From: Thiofaba sp049322715
GTDB taxonomy: Bacteria > Pseudomonadota > Gammaproteobacteria > Halothiobacillales > Halothiobacillaceae
NCBI GenBank assembly: GCA_049322715.1
Contig: JBMOQP010000013.1
Span: forward strand, 1-20,967
Length of the DNA: 20,967 nt
Direction of reading: 5' to 3'
The notes beneath the pieces are model-generated. The model saw only the letters and a list, made by a program, of their open reading frames with translations. It was not told where the DNA came from and did no database searches. Shown in pieces: positions 1-5,994 of this stretch; position 1 is the first letter of the stretch; every line of letters begins with the position of its first letter. The position numbers were made by a program, and so were the translations under genes.

Positions 1-127
1 TGATCTTTCATGGTCATGGTTCGCCCTCCCAAGGGGTTCAAGGTCGATGTCGTAATCAACCTCTTACCATGACCACCTCGCACGGTCCTGTTCAGGATCG
101 CTTTTGCACACAAAGCTGCACACTACC

Positions 128-252
128 TGTTGACGGCATCTTTGCGCCCGTGCTCCTCGCCCATAGACCGGGCTATGGATTCGTCGCCCGTGTGCAAATC
201 TGCTCGCCCTCGGCTGTGCCATACTCCCGCGTTCCAATGGACAATCCGGGTT
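128..252 (+). repeat. 125-bp repeat module, half-copy of the element at 3782-4062
   Basis: This stretch matches the reverse complement of 3782-3906 at 122 of 125 positions by my own alignment, and homology stops abruptly on both sides. It ends at 233-252 in the same 20-bp sequence that forms the terminal inverted repeat of the larger element, and it carries the central CCATAG/CTATGG hairpin. It lacks the multi-hairpin half of the larger copy, so it is either a truncated copy or a shorter version of the family. It lies 38 bp upstream of pssA and so sits in that gene's 5' region. A short ORF through it (69-254) reads into the repeat and shares its C-terminal peptide with a frame through the other copy; this reflects repeat identity, not a gene. 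An 11-bp direct repeat, TTCAGGATCGC, lies at 91-101 and 272-282 around it. Confidence 0.85.
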
Positions 253-290
253 AAACTTTCATTCATCCGAATTCAGGATCGCATGCCCGC

Positions 291-1052
291 ATGAACTCCC
301 ACTCCGACAAGCCTGCCGTTGACGAGACCGATCATTCGCGCGGCCGCGCCATCTACCTGCTGCCCAACCTGCTGACCACGGCGGGGCTGTTCTGCGGCTT
401 CTACGCCATGATCGCGGCGACCCAGGGCAAGTTCGAGCAGGCGGCGATGGCCGTATTCCTCGCCATGGTGTTCGATGGGCTGGATGGCCGCGTGGCCCGC
501 CTGACCAATACGCAGAGCGCCTTCGGCGTGCAGTACGACAGCCTGTCGGACGTGATCGCCTTCGGCGTGGCGCCCGCCGTGGTGGTCTACCTGTGGGCCC
601 TGTCCGGCATCGAGGGGCGCTGGGGCTGGATCGGCGCCTTCGTCTATGTCGCCGGCGCGGCCCTGCGCCTGGCGCGCTTCAACGTGCAGGTCGATACCAC
701 CGACAAGAACTTCTTCGTCGGCCTGGCCAGCCCTGCGGCGGCGGCCCTGGTGATGGGCATGGTCTGGGTGGGCGTGGACAGCGGATGGGATGCCGCGGGG
801 CTTGCTGGATGGGCCTGGCTGGTCACCGTGGCTGGTGGCCTGCTGATGGTCAGCAGCCTGCCGTACTACAGCTTCAAGGGGTTCGACCTGCGCCGGCGTG
901 TGTCCTACCTGAGCGTGCCGCTCGTCATCGTCGTGTTCGCCCTCGCAATGCGCGATTTCGCCCTGACCCTGTGGGGCATCTTCCTCGTCTATGCGCTGTC
1001 CGCGCCTGCCTATGTGCTGGCACGCCGCGCGATGCGCCTGTCCCGCTCTTGA
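291..1052 (+). CDS. pssA: CDP-diacylglycerol--serine O-phosphatidyltransferase
   Basis: This integral membrane enzyme joins CDP-diacylglycerol and L-serine to give phosphatidylserine, the precursor of phosphatidylethanolamine. The 253-residue protein shows the full CDP-alcohol phosphotransferase signature DGx2ARx8Gx3Dx3D: D65, G66, A69, R70, G79, D83 and D87. Several hydrophobic segments follow, at roughly 27-60, 90-125, 140-190 and 205-245. Length and the N-terminal 'LLPNLLTTAGLFCGF' segment fit the short PssA type (Bacillus/proteobacterial), not the unrelated E. coli PssA. The ATG at 291 is chosen because the family alignment begins shortly after it; the upstream AGGA at 275-278 is rather far away. 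leuA follows after a 250-bp leader, an arrangement common in proteobacteria where ilvC, pssA and leuA cluster. Confidence 0.93.
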   Translation: MNSHSDKPAVDETDHSRGRAIYLLPNLLTTAGLFCGFYAMIAATQGKFEQAAMAVFLAMVFDGLDGRVARLTNTQSAFGVQYDSLSDVIAFGVAPAVVVYLWALSGIEGRWGWIGAFVYVAGAALRLARFNVQVDTTDKNFFVGLASPAAAALVMGMVWVGVDSGWDAAGLAGWAWLVTVAGGLLMVSSLPYYSFKGFDLRRRVSYLSVPLVIVVFALAMRDFALTLWGIFLVYALSAPAYVLARRAMRLSRS

Positions 1053-1078
1053 AGTTGGTCTCGGGTTGCCTTTATATT
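1049..1078 (+). promoter_or_regulatory. candidate sigma-70 promoter for the leuA leader
   Basis: TTGAAG at 1049-1054 and TATATT at 1073-1078 are separated by 18 bp, which fits a vegetative promoter. The -35 box overlaps the last codons of pssA. Transcription would start near 1084-1086, at the ATG of the leader ORF, so that ORF would have almost no untranslated leader. This is inferred from box similarity only. Confidence 0.45.
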
Positions 1079-1085
1079 CGAAAAC

Positions 1086-1172
1086 ATGAACGGTCATGTC
1101 CGCCATGTCTCTGCCCTTCGCCCCCAGGTCTCTCTGCTAGGCCTGCGACTGCTGCCGCCCCGCGGCAACTGA
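1086..1172 (+). CDS. putative leucine leader peptide (attenuator ORF) upstream of leuA
   Basis: A 28-codon ORF begins with MNGHVRHVSALRP and contains the cluster SLLGLRLL, encoded CTG CTA GGC CTG CGA CTG CTG, before ending PPRGN. Five of seven consecutive codons are leucine, including the usually rare CTA. It lies 130 bp upstream of leuA in a 250-bp leader. Leucine-rich leader peptides are the classical sensors of leucyl-tRNA charging for leu operons: ribosome stalling at Leu codons changes downstream RNA folding. I see GC-rich complementary segments downstream (around 1229-1240 and 1275-1283), but no terminator with a T tract, so the second half of the mechanism is not demonstrated. No Shine-Dalgarno sequence is visible before the ATG. 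Confidence 0.6.
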   Translation: MNGHVRHVSALRPQVSLLGLRLLPPRGN

Positions 1173-1302
1173 ATCTCCATGCCTGGCGAGGCCCAATACG
1201 CGCCCACCGAATTCAGAATCTTCCGCCCCGAGGCCCGGCGCACCTTAGGTCCGTTGCGAGAGCGAACAAGCCCGGGGCCGTGAAATCGCAGGAATCAAGT
1301 TC

Positions 1303-2847
1303 ATGAGTAACAACAGGCTCATCATTTTCGATACCACCTTGCGCGACGGCGAGCAGAGCCCCGGCGCGTCCATGACCAAGGATGAGAAGATCCGCATTGC
1401 CCGTGCGCTTGAGCGCATGCGGGTGGATGTGATCGAGGCCGGCTTCGCGGCAGCGAGCCCCGGGGATTTCGACGCCATCAAGGCGATCGCCGAGACGGTC
1501 CGCGAGTCCACAGTCTGCTCCCTGGCGCGCGCCAGCGAGAAGGACATCCGCGCGGCGGGCGAGGCCATCCGGCCGGCGGCGCGCGGCCGCATCCATACCT
1601 TCATCGCGACCAGCCCGATCCACATGGAGAAGAAGCTGCGCATGAGCCCGGACCAGGTGGTCGAGGCGGCGGTGCGCGCGGTGAAGATGGCGCGCGAATA
1701 CACCGACGACGTCGAATTCTCTGCCGAGGATGCCGTGCGTTCGGACATGGACTTCCTGTGCCGCATCTTCGACGCCGTGATCCAGGCCGGGGCGAAGACC
1801 ATCAACGTTCCGGATACCGTCGGCTATGCCGTGCCGGACCAGTGGGCCGAGCGTTTCCGTACCCTGATCGAGCGCGTGCCGAATTCCGACCAGGTGGTCT
1901 GGTCCACCCACTGCCACAACGACCTCGGCATGGCGGTCGCGAACTCGCTGGCCGCGGTCATGGCCGGCGCGCGCCAGGTGGAGTGCACCATCAACGGCCT
2001 CGGCGAGCGCGCGGGCAACGCCTCGCTCGAGGAGGTGGTGATGGCGGTGCGCACCCGCCGCGACGCCTTCCCGGTCGAGACCGGCATCGACACCACTCAA
2101 CTCGTGCCGACCTCCAAGCTCGTGTCCAGCATCACCGGCTATCCGGTGCAGCCGAACAAGGCCATCGTCGGCGCCAACGCCTTCGCGCACGAGTCCGGCA
2201 TCCACCAGGACGGCGTGCTCAAACACCGCGAGACCTACGAGATCATGCGCGCCGAGGATGTGGGCTGGACCACCAACAAGCTCACCCTCGGCAAGCTCTC
2301 CGGCCGCAATGCCTTCCGCACTCGCCTGCAGGAGCTCGGCATCGAGCTCGAGAGCGAGGAGGTCCTCAACGCCGCCTTCGCCCGCTTCAAGGAGCTGGCC
2401 GACAAGAAGCGCGAGATCTACGACGAGGACCTGCAGGCGCTGGTCACGGGCGTGGGCGAGGAGGCTGTCGAGACCCTGCGCCTCGTGTCGCTCAGGGTCT
2501 GCTCGGAGACCGGCGAGACCCCGCACGCCCAGGTGGTGCTCAGCGTGGATGGCGAGGAAAGTCATGCCGAGGGTATTGGCGGCGGTCCGGTGGACGCGGT
2601 GTTCAAGGGCATCGAGTCCATCGTGCAGAGCGGAAGCGCGCTGACCCTGTACTCGGTCAACAACATCACCAGCGGCACCGATGCCCAGGGCGAGGTGACC
2701 GTGCGGGTTGAGAAGGATGGTCGCATCATCAACGGCCAGGGCGCGGACACCGACATCGTCATCGCCTCCGCCAAGGCCTACCTGAACGCGCTCAACCGCC
2801 TGCGCCAGCCCGAGCAGCGCCAGCATCCCCAGCTTGGGGATGTCTGA
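1303..2847 (+). CDS. leuA: 2-isopropylmalate synthase
   Basis: This enzyme condenses acetyl-CoA with 2-oxoisovalerate, the first committed step of leucine synthesis, and is usually feedback-inhibited by leucine. The 514-residue protein has the N-terminal HMGL-like TIM barrel. FDTTLRDGEQSPG lies at residues 9-21, giving R14 and the metal ligand D15. The metal-binding STHCHND motif supplies H203 and H205, followed by the glycine-rich NGLGERAGNASLEE segment. Residues from about 390 to 505 form the LeuA allosteric dimer domain, so leucine feedback is expected. Length matches the bacterial ~510-residue type. The ATG at 1303 follows an AGGA at 1290-1293. Expression is probably controlled by the leader ORF at 1086-1172. 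The next gene begins 12 bp downstream. Confidence 0.97.
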   Translation: MSNNRLIIFDTTLRDGEQSPGASMTKDEKIRIARALERMRVDVIEAGFAAASPGDFDAIKAIAETVRESTVCSLARASEKDIRAAGEAIRPAARGRIHTFIATSPIHMEKKLRMSPDQVVEAAVRAVKMAREYTDDVEFSAEDAVRSDMDFLCRIFDAVIQAGAKTINVPDTVGYAVPDQWAERFRTLIERVPNSDQVVWSTHCHNDLGMAVANSLAAVMAGARQVECTINGLGERAGNASLEEVVMAVRTRRDAFPVETGIDTTQLVPTSKLVSSITGYPVQPNKAIVGANAFAHESGIHQDGVLKHRETYEIMRAEDVGWTTNKLTLGKLSGRNAFRTRLQELGIELESEEVLNAAFARFKELADKKREIYDEDLQALVTGVGEEAVETLRLVSLRVCSETGETPHAQVVLSVDGEESHAEGIGGGPVDAVFKGIESIVQSGSALTLYSVNNITSGTDAQGEVTVRVEKDGRIINGQGADTDIVIASAKAYLNALNRLRQPEQRQHPQLGDV

Positions 2848-2859
2848 GGCCGCTAGTCG

Positions 2860-3318
2860 ATGACCGTCTCACGGGATGCCGTACTCGCCGAGCTGGGGAT
2901 TCCCGGCTGGCGGGCGCGGCCGGGCGTATCCTTCCCCGGAGGCCCCGCCGTCGTTGCGGATATCTCCCCGTTCGCCGAGGCACCCAGGGCCGTGCCGGTT
3001 GAGCCCGCCGCAGTCACGGCTTCATCCCTCGTCTCTCGGGAGACGCCCAGGCCTCAGGCCGTGGATATCTGCCTGCATGCGGATGCGCATGATGCGGACG
3101 AGGCCGAGCTGCTCGAGCGTATGGCCGAGGCCGTGCGCGGTCTGCGCGAGGGCCTGAGGGTGGCGACCGCGGGCCTCCAGGACCAGCCTATCCACGGTGC
3201 GGTCGCCGTGCGCATGGACGGCGATGGACTGCCGAGCCTTGCGGCCATGGCGGCCGATCCCGCGCTCAAGCGTCCGGTCTGGCATGCCCTGAAGGACGCG
3301 GTGGCGCGGCTGTCGTGA
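2860..3318 (+). CDS. holD: HolD-like protein (putative DNA polymerase III psi subunit)
   Basis: The 152-residue protein is divergent but shows the HolD layout. The N-terminal segment 'SRDAVLAELGIPGWRAR' resembles the E. coli psi start 'SRRDWQLQQLGITQWSLR', the part that contacts chi. The C-terminus 'LPSLAAMAADPALKRPVWHALKDA' resembles the psi C-terminus, with its alternating Leu, conserved Pro and 'W..L' pattern. The middle is low-complexity and alanine/proline-rich. Position is strong support: holD directly precedes rimI in E. coli, and here the last codons overlap the GTG start of rimI by 4 bp. Psi bridges chi/SSB to the clamp loader in the replisome. The comparison is from memory of the E. 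coli protein, and sequence similarity is weak; otherwise the gene would be a hypothetical protein. Confidence 0.6.
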   Translation: MTVSRDAVLAELGIPGWRARPGVSFPGGPAVVADISPFAEAPRAVPVEPAAVTASSLVSRETPRPQAVDICLHADAHDADEAELLERMAEAVRGLREGLRVATAGLQDQPIHGAVAVRMDGDGLPSLAAMAADPALKRPVWHALKDAVARLS

Positions 3319-3782
3319 GTTCCGCCTTTTCCGAACTGCGCATGCGTCCCTGGCGCGAGCCGGATATCTCCCTGATCGCCGGCATAGAGCGGCAGGCCTA
3401 TCCCTTTCCGTGGCCCGAGGGCGTCCTGCTGGATTGCTTTGATGCCGGCCACCATGGCTGGGTGGCTGCGGGGCGGGGAGGCAGGGTGGCCGCCTACGCC
3501 ATCGCCCAAACCGTGGTCGACGAGGCCCACCTGCTCAACATTTGCACCGCTCCGGACTGGCAGGGGCAGGGAGTAGGGAGGGGGATGCTGCGCTGGGTGA
3601 TGTCGGCCTGTCGCGAACTAGGCATGGAGCGCATGCTGCTCGAGGTCCGCGCGTCGAACATGCCGGCGCTGGGTCTTTACCGTGCCGAGGGGTTTGTCGA
3701 GGACGGCGTGCGCAAGGGCTATTACCCGGCAAGTGGTGGCCGCGAGGATGCCATCCTCATGAGCCGTATGCTTCCGGATTGA
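3315..3782 (+). CDS. rimI: ribosomal protein bS18 N-alpha-acetyltransferase
   Basis: This is a GNAT-fold enzyme that acetylates the N-terminal alanine of ribosomal protein S18. The 155-residue product has the acetyl-CoA binding loop QGQGVGRGML at about 83-92. It also has the RimI-typical block LLEVRASNMPALGLYRAEGF (E110 and Y122 being the usual functional positions), followed by 'RKGYYP'. The GTG at 3315 overlaps the upstream stop as GTGA, implying translational coupling with the holD-like gene. An internal ATG at 3342 would start just before the RPWREPD strand and is the alternative. The stop codon TGA (3780-3782) abuts the terminal inverted repeat of the element beginning at 3782. Confidence 0.92.
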   Translation: MSSAFSELRMRPWREPDISLIAGIERQAYPFPWPEGVLLDCFDAGHHGWVAAGRGGRVAAYAIAQTVVDEAHLLNICTAPDWQGQGVGRGMLRWVMSACRELGMERMLLEVRASNMPALGLYRAEGFVEDGVRKGYYPASGGREDAILMSRMLPD

Positions 3783-4062
3783 ACCCGGATTGTCCATTGG
3801 AACGCGGGAGTATGGCCCAGCCGAGGGCGAGCAGATTTGCACACGGGCGACGAACCCATAGCCCGGTCTATGGGTGAGGAGCACGGGCGCAAAGATGCCG
3901 TCAACATCGTTGCAAGGAGCAACGATGGAACGCCATGCGTTCCCCGAAGGGCTGGACACAGGGAGGTGTCCAGCCGCAGGCCGCCAGACCCCGCGTAGGA
4001 CAAGTGCCAGCCCATCCGCTGGCACGAAGGCGGCCAGGCCGGTCCAATGGACAATCCGGGTT
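3782..4062. mobile_element. 281-bp TIR element with serial hairpins (MITE-like, non-coding)
   Basis: The ends are perfect 20-bp inverted repeats: 3782-3801, beginning AACCCGGATTGTCC, and its complement at 4043-4062. The interior holds consecutive hairpins. ACCCATAG/CTATGGGT is at 3854-3875. CATCGTTGC/GCAACGATG is at 3905-3927. GGAACGC/GCGTTCC is at 3927-3943. GGCTGGACAC/GTGTCCAGCC is at 3950-3975. An outer GGCCGCC/GGCGGCC stem (3979-3985, 4029-4035) encloses GTGCCAGC/GCTGGCAC (4004-4025). The left 125 bp recurs inverted at 128-252. No ORF with protein-like content is present, so the element would need a transposase supplied elsewhere. It fills the gap between rimI and the terminator of the convergent gene. 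Target-site duplications are not obvious. Confidence 0.75.
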
Positions 4063-4076
4063 GAACGCCGGACATG

Positions 4077-4100
4077 AAAAAACCCCGCCGAGGCGGGGTT
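4077..4100 (-). terminator. intrinsic terminator of the minus-strand DUF302 lipoprotein gene
   Basis: A 9-bp perfect stem AACCCCGCC/GGCGGGGTT (4081-4089, 4092-4100) has a 2-base loop. On the minus strand it is followed by a run of T (complement of A at 4077-4082). It lies 33 bp past the stop of the gene ending at 4134. Confidence 0.88.
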
Positions 4101-4133
4101 CGTGCAGTCTGATGAGCTGACGTCAGGTCAGGA

Positions 4134-4715
4134 TCAGAACTCGCCCTTGGCGCCGGCCTGCATCATCTTCCAGATGGTGTCGCGTACCTTGATGGCCTCG
4201 GTGCGGAACGGCTCCGGCATCATCTTGCCGCCATGGACGAACATGTCCATGTTCAGGCTGTACAGCCACAGCTCGCCGTTCTCGTCCTCGACCACGGAGA
4301 TGCGGCAGGGCAGATAGGCTGTGAAGTACGGGCTGAAATCCGCGGCCTGGCGGGCGGTGATTGGGTTGCAGAACTGGTAGATGTGCAGGTAGCGCTGCTT
4401 CTGGCCGGTGCGGGCCTCGATCTCCTTGGAGAGAGGCATCTGACCGACGTCGAGCAGGCCGGTGCCCAGCGCGGCGGACTTGAAGGCCTCGCCGATGTCA
4501 TCGGTGCTGACGCCCTTGTTGACCTTGACGCGCCAGACGGTCGCGGCACCCAGATCCCCGCCGCTTTCGACGAAGTTGTCGTACAGATCCATGTAGGTGT
4601 CCATGGCCTGCGGATCGAGGTTGTCCTTGATGGACAGGAAACCGCAGCCGCTCAGGGAGAGGGCGGCGGTGGCTGCGATCAGCAGCTTTGCCAGTGATTT
4701 GGTCGTCGATTTCAT
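4134..4715 (-). CDS. DUF302-family lipoprotein (paralogue A)
   Basis: The 193-residue product starts with a lipoprotein signal: a charged MKSTTKSLAK, a hydrophobic stretch, then the lipobox LSGC with C24 as the lipidated cysteine. It should therefore be anchored in an envelope membrane. The C-terminal half carries the DUF302-like core, 'FCNPITARQAADF', then 'YLPCRISVVEDENGELWLYSLNMDM', and ends 'VRDTIWKMMQAGAKGEF'. DUF302 proteins have no established biochemical function. Start at 4715 rather than 4745 because the signal peptide begins there. The neighbour at 5020 is a divergent paralogue with nearly the same core, so the two probably arose by duplication and may be co-regulated from the shared gap. 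Confidence 0.85.
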   Translation of the reverse strand: MKSTTKSLAKLLIAATAALSLSGCGFLSIKDNLDPQAMDTYMDLYDNFVESGGDLGAATVWRVKVNKGVSTDDIGEAFKSAALGTGLLDVGQMPLSKEIEARTGQKQRYLHIYQFCNPITARQAADFSPYFTAYLPCRISVVEDENGELWLYSLNMDMFVHGGKMMPEPFRTEAIKVRDTIWKMMQAGAKGEF

Positions 4716-4773
4716 AGGCGCGTTGTCCTCGCTGTAGTTTTGCATCGGGAGGCCCCAGGCATCCCTCGAAGGC

Positions 4774-4810
4774 AGTCTAGGAGCGCGTTCTTAATTAGTA
4801 CAAACTAATT
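4774..4810 (-). promoter_or_regulatory. candidate promoter and inverted-repeat operator for DUF302 gene A
   Basis: Read on the minus strand, TTGTAC (complement of 4798-4803) and TAGACT (complement of 4774-4779) are spaced 18 bp. The -35 box lies inside an 18-bp inverted repeat, AATTAGT (4793-4799) ACAA ACTAATT (4804-4810). This is a plausible operator for an unknown regulator. The boxes are ordinary matches, so the promoter is tentative; the symmetry itself is exact. Confidence 0.4.
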
Positions 4811-4945
4811 TAACTTTCTTTTCATAAGCCGCTTTAATTCCAGAAAGATATTCTATATGCCCATGAAAACCATGGGGTGACTGTGCTTGGTCCATCAGAG
4901 CATTAGCAATTACTTCTGTGAATTCGGCATAAAAAAGCGTGGATT
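4791..4945 (-). other. AT-rich island in the divergent gap; possible gene relic
   Basis: This segment is clearly AT-richer than everything around it. On the minus strand a frame stays open across it and reads FYAEFTEVIANALMDQAQSP and onward to a TAA at 4791-4793. The composition is that of a soluble protein, unlike typical shadow ORFs in this window. No start codon with a ribosome site is visible, so it could be the 3' remnant of an AT-rich acquired gene or simply promoter DNA that is open by chance. I do not recognise the peptide. The wider gap (4716-5019) otherwise contains only promoter-like sequence for the two divergent genes, including a weak plus-strand TTGGGT/TAGGCT pair with 17-bp spacing. 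Confidence 0.3.
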
Positions 4946-5019
4946 GGGTTTGCCCTACCCTTGCGCTAGGCTGTCGCACCGCAACAAGCCCATTCCTGTT
5001 TCTGGGAGAGAACCGTTCC

Positions 5020-5682
5020 ATGATCCGTAACCTTCTTGCACTCATCGGCGTCATCGCCATCGCCGCAGGCGGCTTCTTCATGGTCAAGATGCCCGGCATG
5101 ATGCAGCTGATGCCCGGCATGCTGAGCCCGGAGATGAAGCCCATCGTCGAGCTGATCAACAAGGATGCCGCCGGCATGGTGGCCGCAGCCAAGAACCTGG
5201 CCCCGGGCGCCGCCGAAGAGACCGCCACCATGCTCGGCCGCTGGGTGGAGAGCAAGGGCGAGATCGCCTACACCACCGTCTGGGAGCGCAAGGTCGCCGA
5301 TGGCGTGACCCTTGAGGACATCCAGGATGCGCTGGCCTCCGTTGCCACCGAGCGCAACATCAAGGCGGTGGGCGAGTTGCCGCTGTCCGAGGAGCTGAAG
5401 GCGCGCGGCATCGAGTCCGGCGTGCTGAAAGTGTTCTCCTACTGCAACCCGGAAACGGCGCGCAAGATGACCAACTTCGCGCCGCACATGGCCGCCTACC
5501 TGCCGTGCCGCATCGTGGTGGTCGAGAAGGCCGACGGCCTGTGGTTGTACACTCTCAACATGGACATGATGCTCAAGATGGGCCAGTCGCTGGAGAGCAA
5601 TCCGGAGCTGAAGGAAGCCGCCATGGCGGTGCGCGACACCATCTGGGAAATGATGGAGCGCGGTTCCAAGGGCGAGATCTGA
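5020..5682 (+). CDS. DUF302-family membrane-anchored protein (paralogue B)
   Basis: This 220-residue protein has an N-terminal hydrophobic anchor or signal segment (MIRNLLALIGVIAIAAGGFF) but no lipobox cysteine, unlike paralogue A. A methionine/proline-rich linker (MPGMMQLMPGMLSPEM) follows. The C-terminal domain is DUF302-like, with 'SYCNPETARKMTNF', 'YLPCRIVVVEKADGLWLYTLNMDMM' and 'VRDTIWEMMERGSKGEI', and is closely similar to paralogue A through the last ~80 residues. The ATG at 5020 is chosen over an upstream in-frame ATG (4939) because GGGAGAG at 5004-5010 sits 9 bp before it and the anchor starts at once. Function unknown; probably exposed to the periplasm. Confidence 0.85.
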   Translation: MIRNLLALIGVIAIAAGGFFMVKMPGMMQLMPGMLSPEMKPIVELINKDAAGMVAAAKNLAPGAAEETATMLGRWVESKGEIAYTTVWERKVADGVTLEDIQDALASVATERNIKAVGELPLSEELKARGIESGVLKVFSYCNPETARKMTNFAPHMAAYLPCRIVVVEKADGLWLYTLNMDMMLKMGQSLESNPELKEAAMAVRDTIWEMMERGSKGEI

Positions 5683-5697
5683 TTAGATGCTGGAGAT

Positions 5698-5819
5698 GGG
5701 CCGTTCATGGCCCACTCCGGCCCGCCTCGCCGCGGCAAAGCACGCGGCGGGAACCCGCGAACGGTTCGTCCTGAACCGTACGACGCCTCCGCGTAGCCCG
5801 GCCATGTGCCGGGCTTTTT
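5698..5819 (+). terminator. hairpin series ending in an intrinsic terminator
   Basis: Downstream of the DUF302 gene come the hairpins GGGCC/GGCCC (5698-5713) and ACGGTTC/GAACCGT (5761-5779). They are followed by AGCCCGGC/GCCGGGCT (5795-5802, 5808-5815) and a T run to 5819. The last is a standard Rho-independent terminator. The earlier hairpins are unexplained and may protect the 3' end of the transcript. Confidence 0.8.
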
Positions 5820-5874
5820 GTTGCGCATCCGGGATGAGTGACCCCGGGCTTATCGCTCCCATAAGGAAAAAAGA

Positions 5875-5903
5875 TTTAAGCCTCCGCCGGGGGACCGGAT
5901 AAT
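5875..5903 (+). promoter_or_regulatory. candidate promoter for the hybrid sensor kinase
   Basis: TTTAAG at 5875-5880 and GATAAT at 5898-5903 are exactly 17 bp apart and lie 92 bp upstream of the kinase start. The same stretch also reads TTAA-N15-CCGGATAA, which resembles a flagellar sigma-28 promoter (TAAA-N15-GCCGATAA). Which sigma factor uses it cannot be decided from sequence. The rest of the 311-bp gap holds the terminator described at 5698-5819 and no gene. Confidence 0.4.
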
Positions 5904-5994
5904 GCGGGCGGGAGTCCGCACGGATGTGACCGTCTCCCGATAAGGTCAGGGCACTGGCTCCTGCTCTCCACCGAACCTCCTGCGGTGCACGTCC

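Noticed and set aside
69..254. Small ORF sharing a C-terminal peptide with a frame at 3618-4025
   Set aside because: The shared peptide is explained by the duplicated 125-bp repeat; no ribosome site or codon signature supports translation.
91..282. TTCAGGATCGC direct repeats as target-site duplication
   Set aside because: They do not abut the repeat module (26 and 19 bp away), so they cannot be called a duplication without an empty-site comparison.
1213..2826. 537-codon minus-strand frame opposite leuA
   Set aside because: leuA is unambiguous on the plus strand; the antisense product is His/Arg/Gly-rich without motifs.
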